Shown: positions 25,948-37,799, counted from the first letter of the stretch. The stretch: 64,000 nucleotides of DNA from Streptomyces albospinus (GCF_014648695.1 NZ_BMRP01000002.1:193212-257211), one strand, 5' to 3'. Notes: generated by a model from the letters alone, not told the origin. Numbers and translations are program-made.

Positions 25948-28900
25948 GTGCGGCACAGACACCGGCACAGTCCACCGCGGGGGATCGCCCGCACCGTCGC
26001 CCTCGCGGCGGCGGCTCTGCTCCTCGTCACCGCGCAGGGCGCAACCGGCGCGGCCCAGGCCGCGCCGCCGCAACCGCCCCAGGGTCCGGCGGAGTTCAGC
26101 TCCTCCTTCGAACCGGGCCAGCCGCAGCCGGACTGGACCGACGCCGCCGAGACCGGGCCGGACGGCCGGCCGAAGACCTCCGGCGTCGGCCGCGAGGGCA
26201 CCGGGGCGCCCGGTATGAGCACCCGGTCCGACACCGGCCCGGCCGACTCCCCCACCGCCAAGGCGCACGCCGGCTTCACCGGCGGCCACGCGCTGCGGTA
26301 CGCCGGTACCCACACCGCCGCCGGCCGCGGGTACGCGTACAACAAGATCTTCCGGGTCAACACTCCTGTCACCACGGCGACTTCGCTCTCGTACAAGATC
26401 TTCCCGGAGATGTCCACCACCGATCCGGACTACCCCGCCACCCACGTCGCCGTCGACCTGGCCTTCACCGACGGGACGTATCTGAGCCGGCTGCACCCCG
26501 TCGACCAGTACGGCGCCCCACTGACGCCGCAGGGGCAGGCCGCCGCCAAGACGCTCTACGCCAACCAGTGGAACAACCGGGAGTCCCGGATCGGCGCGGT
26601 CGCCGCCGGCAAGACCATCGCGCGGATCCTGCTCGCCTACGACGCGCCCGCCGCGCCGCGCACCGCGCCGGCCTTCCGGGGCTGGGTCGACGACATCGCC
26701 ATCGGCCCCAAGGCCCCGGAGAAGCCACTCGCCCACCTCTCCGACCACGCCGTCACCACCCGCGGCACGCTCTCCAGCGGCAGCTTCTCGCGCGGCAACA
26801 CCTTCCCCGCCACCGCCGTCCCCAACGGCTTCAACTTCTGGACCCCGGTGACCAACGCGGGCTCCGCCGACTGGCTCTACGAATACGCGCGGAAGAACAA
26901 CGCCGACAACCTCCCCACCCTCCAGGCGTTCAGCGCCAGCCATGAGCCGAGCCCCTGGATGGGCGACCGGCAGACCTTCCAGGTGATGCCGACGGTGGCC
27001 GCCGGCACCCCGGACGCCTCGCGGACCGGCCGGGCGCTGCCCTTCCACCACGCCAACGAGACGGCCCACCCGCACTACTACGGCGTGACCTTCGACAACG
27101 GCCTGAAGGCGGAGATCGCCCCGGCCGACCATGCCGCGATGATGCGCTTCACCTTCCCCGGCGACCACGCGGGCCTGATCTTCGACAACGTCAACAACAA
27201 GGGCGGCCTGAACCTGGACCTCGCGCACGGGGTCGTCAGCGGCTACTCGGACGTCAAGAGCGGGCTGTCGATCGGCGCCGGCCGGCTGTTCGTCTACGGC
27301 GTCTTCGACAAGCCGGTGACCGGCGGCGGCCGGCTCGGAGGGGGCGGCGGCAAGGACGTCACCGGCTATCTGCGCTTCGCGCCCGGCGCGGACCGCACCG
27401 TGACCATGCGGATCGCCACCTCGCTGATCGGCGTCGACCAGGCGAAGGCGAACCTCGCCCGGGAGATCCCCGCCGACGCCGCCTTCGCCGCCGTCCGGGA
27501 CCGCGCGCAGGCGCAGTGGGACGCGCTCCTCGGCCGTATCGAGGTGCAGGGCGCCTCGCGCGACCAGCTGACCACCCTCTACTCCAGCCTCTACCGGCTC
27601 TACCTCTACCCCAACTCCGGTTCCGAGCAGGTCGGTTCGCGGGTCCGCTACGCCAGCCCGTTCTCCCCGCCGGCCGGGCCGGACACCCCCACCCGCACCG
27701 GCTCGAAGATCGTCGACGGCTCGATGTACGTCAACAACGGCTTCTGGGACACCTACCGCACCACCTGGCCCGCCTATTCGCTGCTCACCCCGGCCCGGGC
27801 CGGGAAGATGGTCGACGGATTCGTCCAGCAGTACAAGGACGGCGGCTGGATCTCGCGCTGGTCGTCACCGGGCTATGCGGATCTGATGACCGGGACCAGT
27901 TCCGATGTCGCCTTTGCCGACGCCTATGTCAAGGGCGTGAAGTTCGACGCCGCCGCGGCCTATGACGCGGCCGTCAAGAACGCCACCGTCGCCCCGCCGT
28001 TCTCCGGCGTCGGCCGCAAGGGCATGGGCACCGCGCCGTTCCTCGGCTATACGAGCACCGACACCCGCGAGGGCGCGTCCTGGGCGCTGGAGGGCTATCT
28101 CAACGACTTCGGTATCGCCCGCATGGGACAGGCGCTCTACGCGAAGACCCACAATCCCCGCTACAAGGAGGAATCCGACTACTTCCTGGGCCGGGCCCGG
28201 AACTACGTCCAGCTCTTCGACCGCCGGACCGGTTTCTTCCAGGGCAGGGACGCGCAGGGCACCTGGCGGCTGCCCCCGGAGAAGTTCGACCCGCGCGTCT
28301 GGGGCTACGACTACACCGAGACCAACGCCTGGACCTACGCCTTCACCACCCCGCAGGACACCCGGGGGCTGGCCAACCTCTACGGCGGCCGGGCCGGTCT
28401 GGCGAAGAAGCTGGACGCGTATTTCGCCACCCCGGAGACCGCGGCCAGGCAGTTCGCCGGCTCGTACGGCGAGGTCATCCACGAGATGACCGAGGCCCGC
28501 GATGTCCGGATGGGCATGTACGGCCACAGCAATCAGCCCGCCCACCACATCGCCTATCTCTACGACGCGGCGGGGCAGCCGTACAAGACCCAGCAGAAGG
28601 TCCGGGAAGTGCTCGGCCGGCTCTATCTCGGCAGCGAGATCGGCCAGGGGTATCCGGGCGACGAGGACAACGGCGAGATGTCCGCGTGGTACGTCTTCAG
28701 TTCGCTCGGCTTCTATCCGCTGGTGATGGGCCAGGGCGAGTACGCGGTGGGCTCCCCGCTGTTCGCCAAGGCCACCATCCATCTGGAGAACGGCCGCGAC
28801 CTCACCGTCAACGCCCCCGGCAACAGCGCCCGGAACGTCTACGTCCAGAGCCTCCGGGTGAACGGAAAGCCGTGGAATTCCACCGCCCTGCCGCATGCGC

Positions 28901-29364
28901 CGCTGGCCCGCGGCGGCACCCTGGACTTCGCCATGGGCCCCCGCCCCTCCCGCTGGGCCACCGGTCCGGACGCCGCGCCCACCTCGATCACCCGGGACGA
29001 CCGGGTGCCGGCGCCACCGCGGGACGTGACGATCCCTTCGGGCCCGCTCTTCGACAACTCCTCGGCCACGTCCCAGGAGTTCACGTCGGTGGAACTGCCG
29101 GTGGCGCGGCCGGTCCGGGCCGTGCAGTACACGCTCACCTCGGCGGATCGCGCGCGGGCGCCCGGCGACTGGGCGCTGGAAGGATCACCGGACGGGACGG
29201 CCTGGACGGAACTGGACCGACGGTCCGGCGAATCCTTCGCCTGGGACCGCCAGACCCGCGCCTTCTCGATCGCTTCGCCGGGTGCGTACCGGCACTACCG
29301 CATCGTCTGCCCGAAAAAGGTGGTACTGGCGGAACTGGAGCTTCTCGCGCCGCCGCAAGGGTAG
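25948..29364 (+). CDS. Secreted glycoside hydrolase family 92 alpha-mannosidase
   Basis: A 1138-residue exported protein. Residues 1-40 form a signal peptide (RTVALAAAALLLVTAQ, Ala-rich cleavage region). Residues about 270-1000 carry GH92 features: the N-terminal beta-domain, YSSLYRLYLYPN, WDTYRTTWPAYSLL, and the acidic SAWYVFSSLGFYPL block near residue 915. GH92 enzymes are calcium-dependent exo-alpha-mannosidases that trim N-glycans or fungal mannan. The last about 110 residues look like a discoidin/F5-8 type C carbohydrate-binding module. A segment of about 200 residues between signal peptide and catalytic part also looks like a carbohydrate-binding beta-sandwich. It lies divergent to ngcEFG, fitting a glycan-scavenging role. 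GTG at 25948 is used. Confidence 0.88.
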   Translation: MRHRHRHSPPRGIARTVALAAAALLLVTAQGATGAAQAAPPQPPQGPAEFSSSFEPGQPQPDWTDAAETGPDGRPKTSGVGREGTGAPGMSTRSDTGPADSPTAKAHAGFTGGHALRYAGTHTAAGRGYAYNKIFRVNTPVTTATSLSYKIFPEMSTTDPDYPATHVAVDLAFTDGTYLSRLHPVDQYGAPLTPQGQAAAKTLYANQWNNRESRIGAVAAGKTIARILLAYDAPAAPRTAPAFRGWVDDIAIGPKAPEKPLAHLSDHAVTTRGTLSSGSFSRGNTFPATAVPNGFNFWTPVTNAGSADWLYEYARKNNADNLPTLQAFSASHEPSPWMGDRQTFQVMPTVAAGTPDASRTGRALPFHHANETAHPHYYGVTFDNGLKAEIAPADHAAMMRFTFPGDHAGLIFDNVNNKGGLNLDLAHGVVSGYSDVKSGLSIGAGRLFVYGVFDKPVTGGGRLGGGGGKDVTGYLRFAPGADRTVTMRIATSLIGVDQAKANLAREIPADAAFAAVRDRAQAQWDALLGRIEVQGASRDQLTTLYSSLYRLYLYPNSGSEQVGSRVRYASPFSPPAGPDTPTRTGSKIVDGSMYVNNGFWDTYRTTWPAYSLLTPARAGKMVDGFVQQYKDGGWISRWSSPGYADLMTGTSSDVAFADAYVKGVKFDAAAAYDAAVKNATVAPPFSGVGRKGMGTAPFLGYTSTDTREGASWALEGYLNDFGIARMGQALYAKTHNPRYKEESDYFLGRARNYVQLFDRRTGFFQGRDAQGTWRLPPEKFDPRVWGYDYTETNAWTYAFTTPQDTRGLANLYGGRAGLAKKLDAYFATPETAARQFAGSYGEVIHEMTEARDVRMGMYGHSNQPAHHIAYLYDAAGQPYKTQQKVREVLGRLYLGSEIGQGYPGDEDNGEMSAWYVFSSLGFYPLVMGQGEYAVGSPLFAKATIHLENGRDLTVNAPGNSARNVYVQSLRVNGKPWNSTALPHAPLARGGTLDFAMGPRPSRWATGPDAAPTSITRDDRVPAPPRDVTIPSGPLFDNSSATSQEFTSVELPVARPVRAVQYTLTSADRARAPGDWALEGSPDGTAWTELDRRSGESFAWDRQTRAFSIASPGAYRHYRIVCPKKVVLAELELLAPPQG

Positions 29365-29410
29365 TCGGCGGCTGAAGCGGCCGTGCGAAGGCCCCGATCC
29401 GGGAAGGCCG

Positions 29411-29445
29411 AGGGCCGCACCCCCCTTCCGGGGAGTGCGGCCCTT
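29411..29445. terminator. Bidirectional terminator between GH92 and acnA
   Basis: Arms AGGGCCGCAC (29411-29420) and GTGCGGCCCTT (29435-29445) between the convergent gene ends. Confidence 0.75.
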
Positions 29446-29470
29446 GTGCTCAAGCGCCCTCGGGCGCCGC

Positions 29471-32288
<2,818 letters not shown>

Positions 32289-32316
32289 GCGCGGCAGCGG
32301 TACGCCTCTCGCCAGA

Positions 32317-32334
32317 TATCTCGATGTCGAGATA
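32317..32334 (-). promoter_or_regulatory. MarR-type palindrome upstream of acnA (TamR site candidate)
   Basis: TATCTCGA-TG-TCGAGATA is a perfect 18-base palindrome 132-149 bases before acnA. The MarR-family regulator TamR of S. coelicolor is known to bind the aconitase promoter and respond to citrate and aconitate, so it is the leading candidate. The match is by position and dyad type, not by a verified motif. Confidence 0.5.
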
Positions 32335-32433
32335 ACTCTAGTACATCGCCGCCGCGGGGTCATGCCCTGCCCACGCAATCCGGCGCGCTCCTCTCGTCGC
32401 CGGCCCCGCACGGCGGTACGCGCCGCCGGCACC

Positions 32434-33126
32434 TCACGCCCGCTCGTCGCGCACCCGCTCCACCAGTTCCGCCGCCTGCGCCCGGTTGCCGACCTGGAGC
32501 TTGCCGAAGAGGTTGTTGATGTGGGTCTTGACGGTGGCGACCGAGACGAACAGCTCCTCGGCGATGGCCCGGTTGCTCCGCCGCTCGGTGAGCAGCTGGA
32601 GGACCCGGGTCTCCTGGACGGTCAGCGCATGCGCCGCCGCGATCCGCTCCAGCGCCGTCCGGTGGCTCAGGCCGCGCACCATGACCGAGGCGACCTCCGG
32701 GGCGAAGGTGCGGTGCCCGTCGGCGGTCGCGGTGATCGCGGAGACGATCTGGGCGCGCCCGGCGCTCTTGGTGAGATAGCCGGCCGCGCCCGCCTGGAGC
32801 GCCCGGACCACCGACTCGTCGTCGGCGTAGGTGGTCAGCACCAGCACCGCGGGCCCCGGGCCGGGCGCGGTGATCGCGCGGGTCGCCGCGACGCCGTCGA
32901 CACCGGGCATCCGGAGGTCCATCAGCACCACGGCCGGGGCCAGGCGCCGGGCCAGCTCGACGGCCTCGGCGCCGTCCGCCGCGGTCCCCACCACCTCGAT
33001 CTCCGGCTCGTGGTCGAGGATGGTCACCAGGCCGTCGCGCACCGCGGCCTGGTCGTCGGCGACAACCACCCGGACCGGCCGGTCACTTCGGCCGCCGCGG
33101 TCGCCGCGACCGCTGCCGTCACTCAT
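32434..33126 (-). CDS. Two-component response regulator, NarL/LuxR type
   Basis: A 230-residue response regulator. Receiver domain about residues 15-135 with acidic pair VVVADDQAAVRDGL, phospho-acceptor Asp in VVLMDLRMPGVDG and Lys in GYLTKSAGR. The LuxR helix-turn-helix occupies the C-terminus (VQETRVLQLLTERRSNRAIAEE is split here only by recognition, not by any break). All active-site residues are intact. ATG at 33126 overlaps the 3' end of the histidine kinase gene by eight bases, so the pair is co-translated. Target unknown; the divergent small membrane protein is a natural candidate. Confidence 0.9.
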   Translation of the reverse strand: MSDGSGRGDRGGRSDRPVRVVVADDQAAVRDGLVTILDHEPEIEVVGTAADGAEAVELARRLAPAVVLMDLRMPGVDGVAATRAITAPGPGPAVLVLTTYADDESVVRALQAGAAGYLTKSAGRAQIVSAITATADGHRTFAPEVASVMVRGLSHRTALERIAAAHALTVQETRVLQLLTERRSNRAIAEELFVSVATVKTHINNLFGKLQVGNRAQAAELVERVRDERA

Positions 33127-34273
33127 ACGGAACCCGGCATTCCACCGTCCACACCCCGTCCTTCCCGCCCGCGTCGAGTGTGCCGCCGACGATCTGTGCC
33201 CGCTCCCGCATACCGGCCACACCGTGCCCGCCCGAGGGCAGCGGCACCGCCGGGCCGCCCGGCGCCGCGAGCCGGTTGGCGACCCGCAGCAGTACGGCGT
33301 CCCGGCCGGTCTCCAGCACCACGGCGACCGGCGCGCCCGGCGCATGCTTGCGGGCGTTGGTCAGCGCCTCGACGGTGACGGACGCGGCGACCTCGGCGAC
33401 CGGCGCGGGCACCCGGCCCGCCTCGCCGCGCAGCTCGACGTCCACCGTCATGCCGAGCGCGCGGGCGCCGGCGACGATCTCGCCGAGCGCGGCGTCGATG
33501 CCGGCCGGCAGCCGGCGCAGCGCGTCGACCGCGCGCTTGGCCGCCACCAGGCCGTCCGCCGCCATCTCCCGCGCCCCGCGCACCCGGACGAGCACCTCCT
33601 CGTCCGCGCCGCGCGCCGCGGAGACCGCCTCCAGCGCGTCCAGCTGGAGCACCAGACCGCCGAGCGAATGGGCCAGCACGTCATGGATGTCCCGGGCGAT
33701 CCTGGCGCGCTCCTCCAGCACCGCCTTCTCCGCGCGCCGTTCGGCCGCGCTGCGCTCGGTACGGCGGTCGAGGCCGTTCAGCCGGGCGAGGAGGCCGAAG
33801 CCGCCGCCCGTGACGGCCGAGATCAGCGACGGGACGGCCGCGTCCGGGCTCCCGCCGACGGCGGTGTGGGCCAGCGCGAAGCCGGCGATCCCGGCCGCGG
33901 TGGCGGCGGCGATCCAGCGGACGCCGTTGTCGACGGCCGAGGTCAGCAGGAACAGGCCCGCCGACGCCACGAACGCCGGGCCGGACGGCTGCGGGCTCAT
34001 TCCGGCGCAGACCGCGCCGCCGACCAGCAGCACGCTCCACGCCACGCCCGGCCAGGGCGGCGCCAGCAGGTGCCGGATCACCGTGGTCACCGCCCACAGC
34101 GCGATCAGTGCGTGGAACAGCACGGTGACGACCGGCACTTGGGGGGTGTCGCGCGGCAGGACGACCGCGACGGTGATGGCGAGCCCGTTCAGCGCGATCC
34201 GGCGCAGCCGGGACGCGTCGAGGCCGTCCCGGAACCGGCCGGGCCGCAGCCGTCGTATCCCCTCGTTCCGCAC
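33119..34273 (-). CDS. Two-component sensor histidine kinase, HisKA_3 type
   Basis: A 384-residue kinase. Residues about 25-165 contain five or six hydrophobic membrane helices without an obvious large extracellular domain, typical of the DesK-like kinases that sense through the membrane. The phospho-acceptor helix is ARIARDIHDVLAHSLGGL, the ATPase N-box TVEALTNARKHAPG, and the G-box GHGVAGMRERA. GTG at 34273 is the best supported start (GGACGG upstream), but this is uncertain. It is followed by its response regulator with an 8-base overlap. Confidence 0.87.
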   Translation of the reverse strand: MRNEGIRRLRPGRFRDGLDASRLRRIALNGLAITVAVVLPRDTPQVPVVTVLFHALIALWAVTTVIRHLLAPPWPGVAWSVLLVGGAVCAGMSPQPSGPAFVASAGLFLLTSAVDNGVRWIAAATAAGIAGFALAHTAVGGSPDAAVPSLISAVTGGGFGLLARLNGLDRRTERSAAERRAEKAVLEERARIARDIHDVLAHSLGGLVLQLDALEAVSAARGADEEVLVRVRGAREMAADGLVAAKRAVDALRRLPAGIDAALGEIVAGARALGMTVDVELRGEAGRVPAPVAEVAASVTVEALTNARKHAPGAPVAVVLETGRDAVLLRVANRLAAPGGPAVPLPSGGHGVAGMRERAQIVGGTLDAGGKDGVWTVECRVPYE

Positions 34274-34438
34274 CCGTCCATCATGGCGGCACGCACCGCC
34301 GGTCCCGTATCGGGCCGGCGTGATCTCCACCCCTTTCTCCACCCCGGCGGCTGATCCCTCCGCCCGCGCCCGGCCGCACCGTGGGAGGCACGCGGCGCAG
34401 ACCGCGCACACCCACCTCGCAGAGAAGGCCCAGGGGTC

Positions 34439-34897
34439 ATGGACCACACCACCAACACCAACCTCGTCATCACCGCCGTCGTGCTGGTGTGGCTGCTGTC
34501 CCGGCAGCTCACCGAGCGCCCGCTGCGGGAGAAGTCGCCGATCGGCCTGGTCCTGGTCGTCATCGGCGCGGTGGAGACCGCCGGGTACGCCACGTCCCGT
34601 CCGCTGTCCGGGCACGACGCCGGGATGCTCGCCGCGAGCCTCGCCGTCGGCGTGCTGCTCGCCGCGGTCCGCGCGTTCACCGTGCGGCTGTCCCTGAAGG
34701 GCGACACGGTGATGCGGCAGGGCAACCTGGCCACCGCGGCGCTGTGGATCGCCGGCCTCGGGCAGCACTTCCTGATCGACACCACGGTCGCGGCCGGGCT
34801 CGGCGCCGTCACCGTCCTGCTGTACTTCGGTGTGGTGCTGCTGGCCCAGCAGCAGGTGCTGGCCGCCCGCGCCCGTGGCGGTGCGCTGGCCCGCTGA
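34439..34897 (+). CDS. Small integral membrane protein
   Basis: A 152-residue protein with four or five hydrophobic helices (for example VITAVVLVWLL and ASLAVGVLLAAVRAF), short loops and a basic C-terminus. It resembles the DUF1453/CcdC-like membrane proteins found next to two-component systems in Streptomyces; no catalytic motif is visible. It is transcribed divergently from the kinase/regulator pair with a 165-bp shared promoter region, which suggests it may be the regulated output. Confidence 0.65.
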   Translation: MDHTTNTNLVITAVVLVWLLSRQLTERPLREKSPIGLVLVVIGAVETAGYATSRPLSGHDAGMLAASLAVGVLLAAVRAFTVRLSLKGDTVMRQGNLATAALWIAGLGQHFLIDTTVAAGLGAVTVLLYFGVVLLAQQQVLAARARGGALAR

Positions 34898-34965
34898 CCG
34901 TACGGCGCGCCGCCGGCCGGCTCCCAGCAGGTCCCGGAGAATTTTTTCCCGAAAGCCGCGGGAGC

Positions 34966-34992
34966 TGTCGATCCGGCCGCCTCCCGTTCGAC
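34966..34992 (+). promoter_or_regulatory. ECF42-like promoter of the DGPF gene
   Basis: TGTCGA (34966-34971), 17 bases, CGAC (34989-34992). This agrees with the ECF42-type signature (TGTCGA at -35 and CGA/TC at -10) as I know it from Streptomyces, where ECF42 factors control DGPF-domain genes. Confidence 0.5.
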
Positions 34993-35042
34993 GTACAGGT
35001 GAGGGCGGGGACGGACCCCGCCCACCCGACCGAGGAGTCACC

Positions 35043-35399
35043 ATGCCGCGCTTTCTGACGCTGATCCGCATCGACGAGCAGCACATCCCCGCCGAGGGCC
35101 CCAGCCCCGAGATGGCGCGGCGGATGGGCGAGCTGCTGGAGGAGATCACCAAGGCCGGGGTGATGCTGGACACCGCGGGCCTCACCCCGAGCGCCCAGGG
35201 CACCCGGGTCACCTGGTCCGGCGGCGCGGTGTCGTACACCGACGGCCCGTTCGCCGAGGCCAAGGAGGTCATCGGCGGCTACGCCCTCCTCCAGGCCGAG
35301 GACAAGGCCGAGGCGCTGGAGTGGACCGAGCGGTTCCTCCGGGTCCACGACGCGCATCTGACCGTCACCGCCGAGGTCCGCGAGATCGCCGGGGGCTGA
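35043..35399 (+). CDS. YCII/DGPF-domain protein
   Basis: A 118-residue dimeric alpha/beta-barrel protein of the YCII-related (DGPF) family. It starts with FLTLIRIDEQHIPAEGPSPE and carries the name-giving motif in SYTDGPFAEAKEVIGGY. DGPF proteins are of unknown biochemical role and are genetically linked to ECF42 sigma factors. Here the neighbour (convergent, 50 bp away) is a SigJ/ECF41-type factor instead, while the promoter looks ECF42-like, so the controlling sigma factor may be encoded elsewhere. ATG at 35043 with GAGGAG upstream. Confidence 0.82.
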   Translation: MPRFLTLIRIDEQHIPAEGPSPEMARRMGELLEEITKAGVMLDTAGLTPSAQGTRVTWSGGAVSYTDGPFAEAKEVIGGYALLQAEDKAEALEWTERFLRVHDAHLTVTAEVREIAGG

Positions 35400-35449
35400 C
35401 CCGGGCGCACGGGCCCCCGGTCCCGCCGTCCCGGCGCCGGGGCCCCGCC

Positions 35450-36403
35450 CTACGCGTCGAGGACGGCCAGGTCGAGCCGGCGCAGCCGCGCGGGGTCGGC
35501 GATCACCTCGTACCCGGTGATCCGGGTGCCGTCGGCGGTGGCCGCGAGGGTGAAGGTGAGCACGATCCGCAGCCGGCCGCCCGGGGCCACGACGGCTCCC
35601 ACGGCGCCGTTCACCAGTGCCGGCGCCGCGAACCGCGCCCGCCTGCCGAGGACCACGGTCTGCTCCACCACGGCCGCCGCCCCGCGGACCTCGGCGGGGA
35701 CGCCCGCGGGCAGCGCGGCGCGGTCCGCCCGGCGTACGGCATCGGGGTCCAGCACCGCGAGCAGCCCGGCGATGTCGCCGTCGCGGCAGGCCGCCAGGAA
35801 GGCGTCGACGACCCGCCGGTGGCGGGTGAGTTCGGCGGCGGGCAGCGCCGGGGTGCCGCGCACTTTGTGGCGGGCGCGGCTGGCCAGCTTCTTCGTGGTG
35901 ACCGGGGTGCGCTCCACGATGGGCGCGATCCGGTCGAACGGCACGGCGAACATGTCGTGCAGCACGAACGCGATCCGCTCGGCGGGGGCGAGGGTGTCCA
36001 GCACCACGAGCAGCGCCCGGCCCACCGAGTCGGCCAGCAGCGCCTCCTGTTCGGGGTCGCCCGCATCCGGCCCGCCGCTTCCGGGACCGGCGAGCCGGTC
36101 GGGCAGCTCCTGGCCGAACAGTTCCTCGCGCCGGGCCGTGCGGGAGCGCAGCATGTCGAGGCAGATGCGGGAGACGACGGTGGTCAGCCAGGCGGCCGGG
36201 TTCCCGACCCCGCCGGCGCCGGCGCGGCTCAGCCGCAGCCAGGCTTCCTGGACGGCGTCGTCCGCCTCGCCGGAGGAGCCGAGCATGCGGTAGGCGACCG
36301 CGTGCAGCCGGCCGCGCTCCGCCTCGAAACGCTCCGCCAGCCGGTCCTGCCCGTCCCGCTCCACCGGCTCGCCCCGCCCGCCCGTACGGTCCTGCTCGCG
36401 CAT
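35450..36403 (-). CDS. ECF sigma factor, SigJ/ECF41 type (first copy)
   Basis: A 317-residue ECF sigma factor with the group's C-terminal SnoaL-like extension. Sigma region 2 reads LHAVAYRMLGSSGEADDAVQ, region 4 contains IAFVLHDMFAVPFDRIAPIVERT. From about residue 195 a SnoaL/NTF2-like domain (VVDAFLAACRDGDIAGLLAVLDPD, then a VNGAVG segment) replaces a separate anti-sigma factor; in ECF41 proteins this domain tunes activity. The start is ATG at 36403. An ECF41-like promoter precedes it, so it may activate itself. Confidence 0.88.
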   Translation of the reverse strand: MREQDRTGGRGEPVERDGQDRLAERFEAERGRLHAVAYRMLGSSGEADDAVQEAWLRLSRAGAGGVGNPAAWLTTVVSRICLDMLRSRTARREELFGQELPDRLAGPGSGGPDAGDPEQEALLADSVGRALLVVLDTLAPAERIAFVLHDMFAVPFDRIAPIVERTPVTTKKLASRARHKVRGTPALPAAELTRHRRVVDAFLAACRDGDIAGLLAVLDPDAVRRADRAALPAGVPAEVRGAAAVVEQTVVLGRRARFAAPALVNGAVGAVVAPGGRLRIVLTFTLAATADGTRITGYEVIADPARLRRLDLAVLDA

Positions 36404-36439
36404 CGGTCACCTTTCCTCACCATGGCTCGTCACCTCCAT

Positions 36440-36466
36440 GACGTACCCGAGCGAGCCGAGGTGACC
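36440..36466 (-). promoter_or_regulatory. ECF41-like promoter of the first sigma gene
   Basis: On the minus strand GGTCACC (36460-36466), 16 bases, CGTC (36440-36443). It keeps the GTCAC core and exact spacing of the ECF41 signature TGTCACA-N16-CGTC, 37 bases before the start codon. Confidence 0.6.
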
Positions 36467-36799
36467 GGGACGACCGCGACCACGGCGCCGCTCCCGGCCC
36501 CGGCCCGTTCGCCCGCTGCCGGCGGCGCTTCCGCGGCCCGCCGACCGCCCGCGAAAGCTTCGAGGCGGCGTCCGGCGACGCCGCCCTCGCGCCGGGGCCC
36601 TCCGGCACGGGGTCCCGCGCCCTGCACGTCATCGCCGCGCCGGTCCCGTGGCCCGGTGCGCGATGGGCCACGATCTTGCGGTGGGCGACCGCACCACGTA
36701 CACCACGGGCCGGGCCCGGAGGGATGTGGACCGTCCGGTGAGCGGGTGGCCGGACGGGGAACGGGGGCGGGACGGGCACGGCGGCTGCCCGCCGGCTCG

Positions 36800-36826
36800 T
36801 GTCACATCTGCATCATGGCGTCCGTC
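36800..36826 (+). promoter_or_regulatory. ECF41 promoter of the second sigma gene
   Basis: TGTCACA (36800-36806), 16 bases, CGTC (36823-36826): an exact match to the ECF41 signature TGTCACA-N16-CGTC, 47 bases before the start codon. Confidence 0.8.
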
Positions 36827-36872
36827 ATTGCTGTGACGGGCCGCGACGGAGGAAAGGGAGCGGAAGCGAGCG

Positions 36873-37790
36873 ATGGACGAGAACGACGAGACGGGCACCC
36901 CGGGCCGGGACGACCGCGAGTGGCTGGCCGAGCGGTTCGAGGAGCACCGCGGCCATCTGCGGGCGGTCGCCTACCGCATGCTCGGCTCGCTGAGCGAGGC
37001 GGACGACGCCGTCCAGGAAGCGTGGCTGCGGCTGAGCCGGTCCGGGGTGAGCGGGGTGGCGAACCTGGGCGGCTGGATGACCACCATCGTCGGACGGGTC
37101 TGCCTGGACCAGCTCCGTACCCGCCGGGCGCGGCGCGAGGACCCCCTCGGCGTCCATGTCCCGGAGCCGATCGTGAGCCGCGAGGACGGCCCCGACCCCG
37201 AACAGGAGGTGCTGCTGGCCGACTCGGTGGGGCTCGCGCTGCTCGTCGTCCTGGAGACCCTGGCGCCGGCCGAACGGCTCGCCTTCGTGCTGCACGACAT
37301 GTTCGCCGTCCCCTTCGACGAGATCGCCCCGATCGTCGACCGCACCCCCGCCGCCGCCCGCCAGCTCGCCAGCCGGGCCCGCCGCCGGGTCCAGGGCACC
37401 GCCCCGGCCCCCGACACCGACCCGGCCCGGCAGCGCGAGGTCGTCGACGCCTTCCTCGCCGCCTCGCGCAGCGGCGACTTCGATGCGCTGCTGGCGGTCC
37501 TCGACCCGGACGTCGTACTGCGGGCGGACAGCGGCCCCGGGGCCCCGGGTGCCTCGCGGCTGGTCCGCGGCGCCGCCGCCGTGGTCGAACAGGCGCTGTT
37601 CTACTCCCGGTTCGTCCCGTTCGCGCGCCCGGCGCTGGTCAACGGGGCGCCGGGGCTGGTCACCGCGCGCGGCGGGCGGCCGTTCTCCGTCATGGGCTTC
37701 ACCATCGCGCACGGGAAGATCGTGGAGATCAACATCCTGGCCGACCTGGCCCGGCTCGAACGGCTGGACCTGACGATCCTGGACGAGTGA
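36873..37790 (+). CDS. ECF sigma factor, SigJ/ECF41 type (second copy)
   Basis: A 305-residue ECF sigma factor paralogous to the divergent gene at 36403. Region 2 is LRAVAYRMLGSLSEADDAVQ and region 4 includes LAFVLHDMFAVPFDEIAPIVD. The SnoaL-like C-terminal domain begins near residue 190 (VVDAFLAASRSGDFDALLAVLD). The linker HVPEPIV between regions 2 and 4 resembles the WLPEP motif of ECF41 proteins. The exact ECF41 promoter upstream argues for autoregulation. The usual ECF41 partner, a carboxymuconolactone-decarboxylase or oxidoreductase gene, is absent here. Confidence 0.88.
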   Translation: MDENDETGTPGRDDREWLAERFEEHRGHLRAVAYRMLGSLSEADDAVQEAWLRLSRSGVSGVANLGGWMTTIVGRVCLDQLRTRRARREDPLGVHVPEPIVSREDGPDPEQEVLLADSVGLALLVVLETLAPAERLAFVLHDMFAVPFDEIAPIVDRTPAAARQLASRARRRVQGTAPAPDTDPARQREVVDAFLAASRSGDFDALLAVLDPDVVLRADSGPGAPGASRLVRGAAAVVEQALFYSRFVPFARPALVNGAPGLVTARGGRPFSVMGFTIAHGKIVEINILADLARLERLDLTILDE

Positions 37791-37799
37791 GGGCCCGGG

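Larger units (their letters stand above)
36404..36872. other. Divergent region between the two sigma-factor genes
   Basis: A 469-bp gap. It holds one ECF41-like promoter facing each gene (36440-36466 minus, 36800-36826 plus). The rest contains open frames on both strands but none with a recognisable domain or consistent codon bias. Confidence 0.5.

Noticed and set aside
36417..36779. 120-codon minus-strand open frame between the sigma genes
   Set aside because: No recognisable domain and it covers the probable promoter of the first sigma gene.
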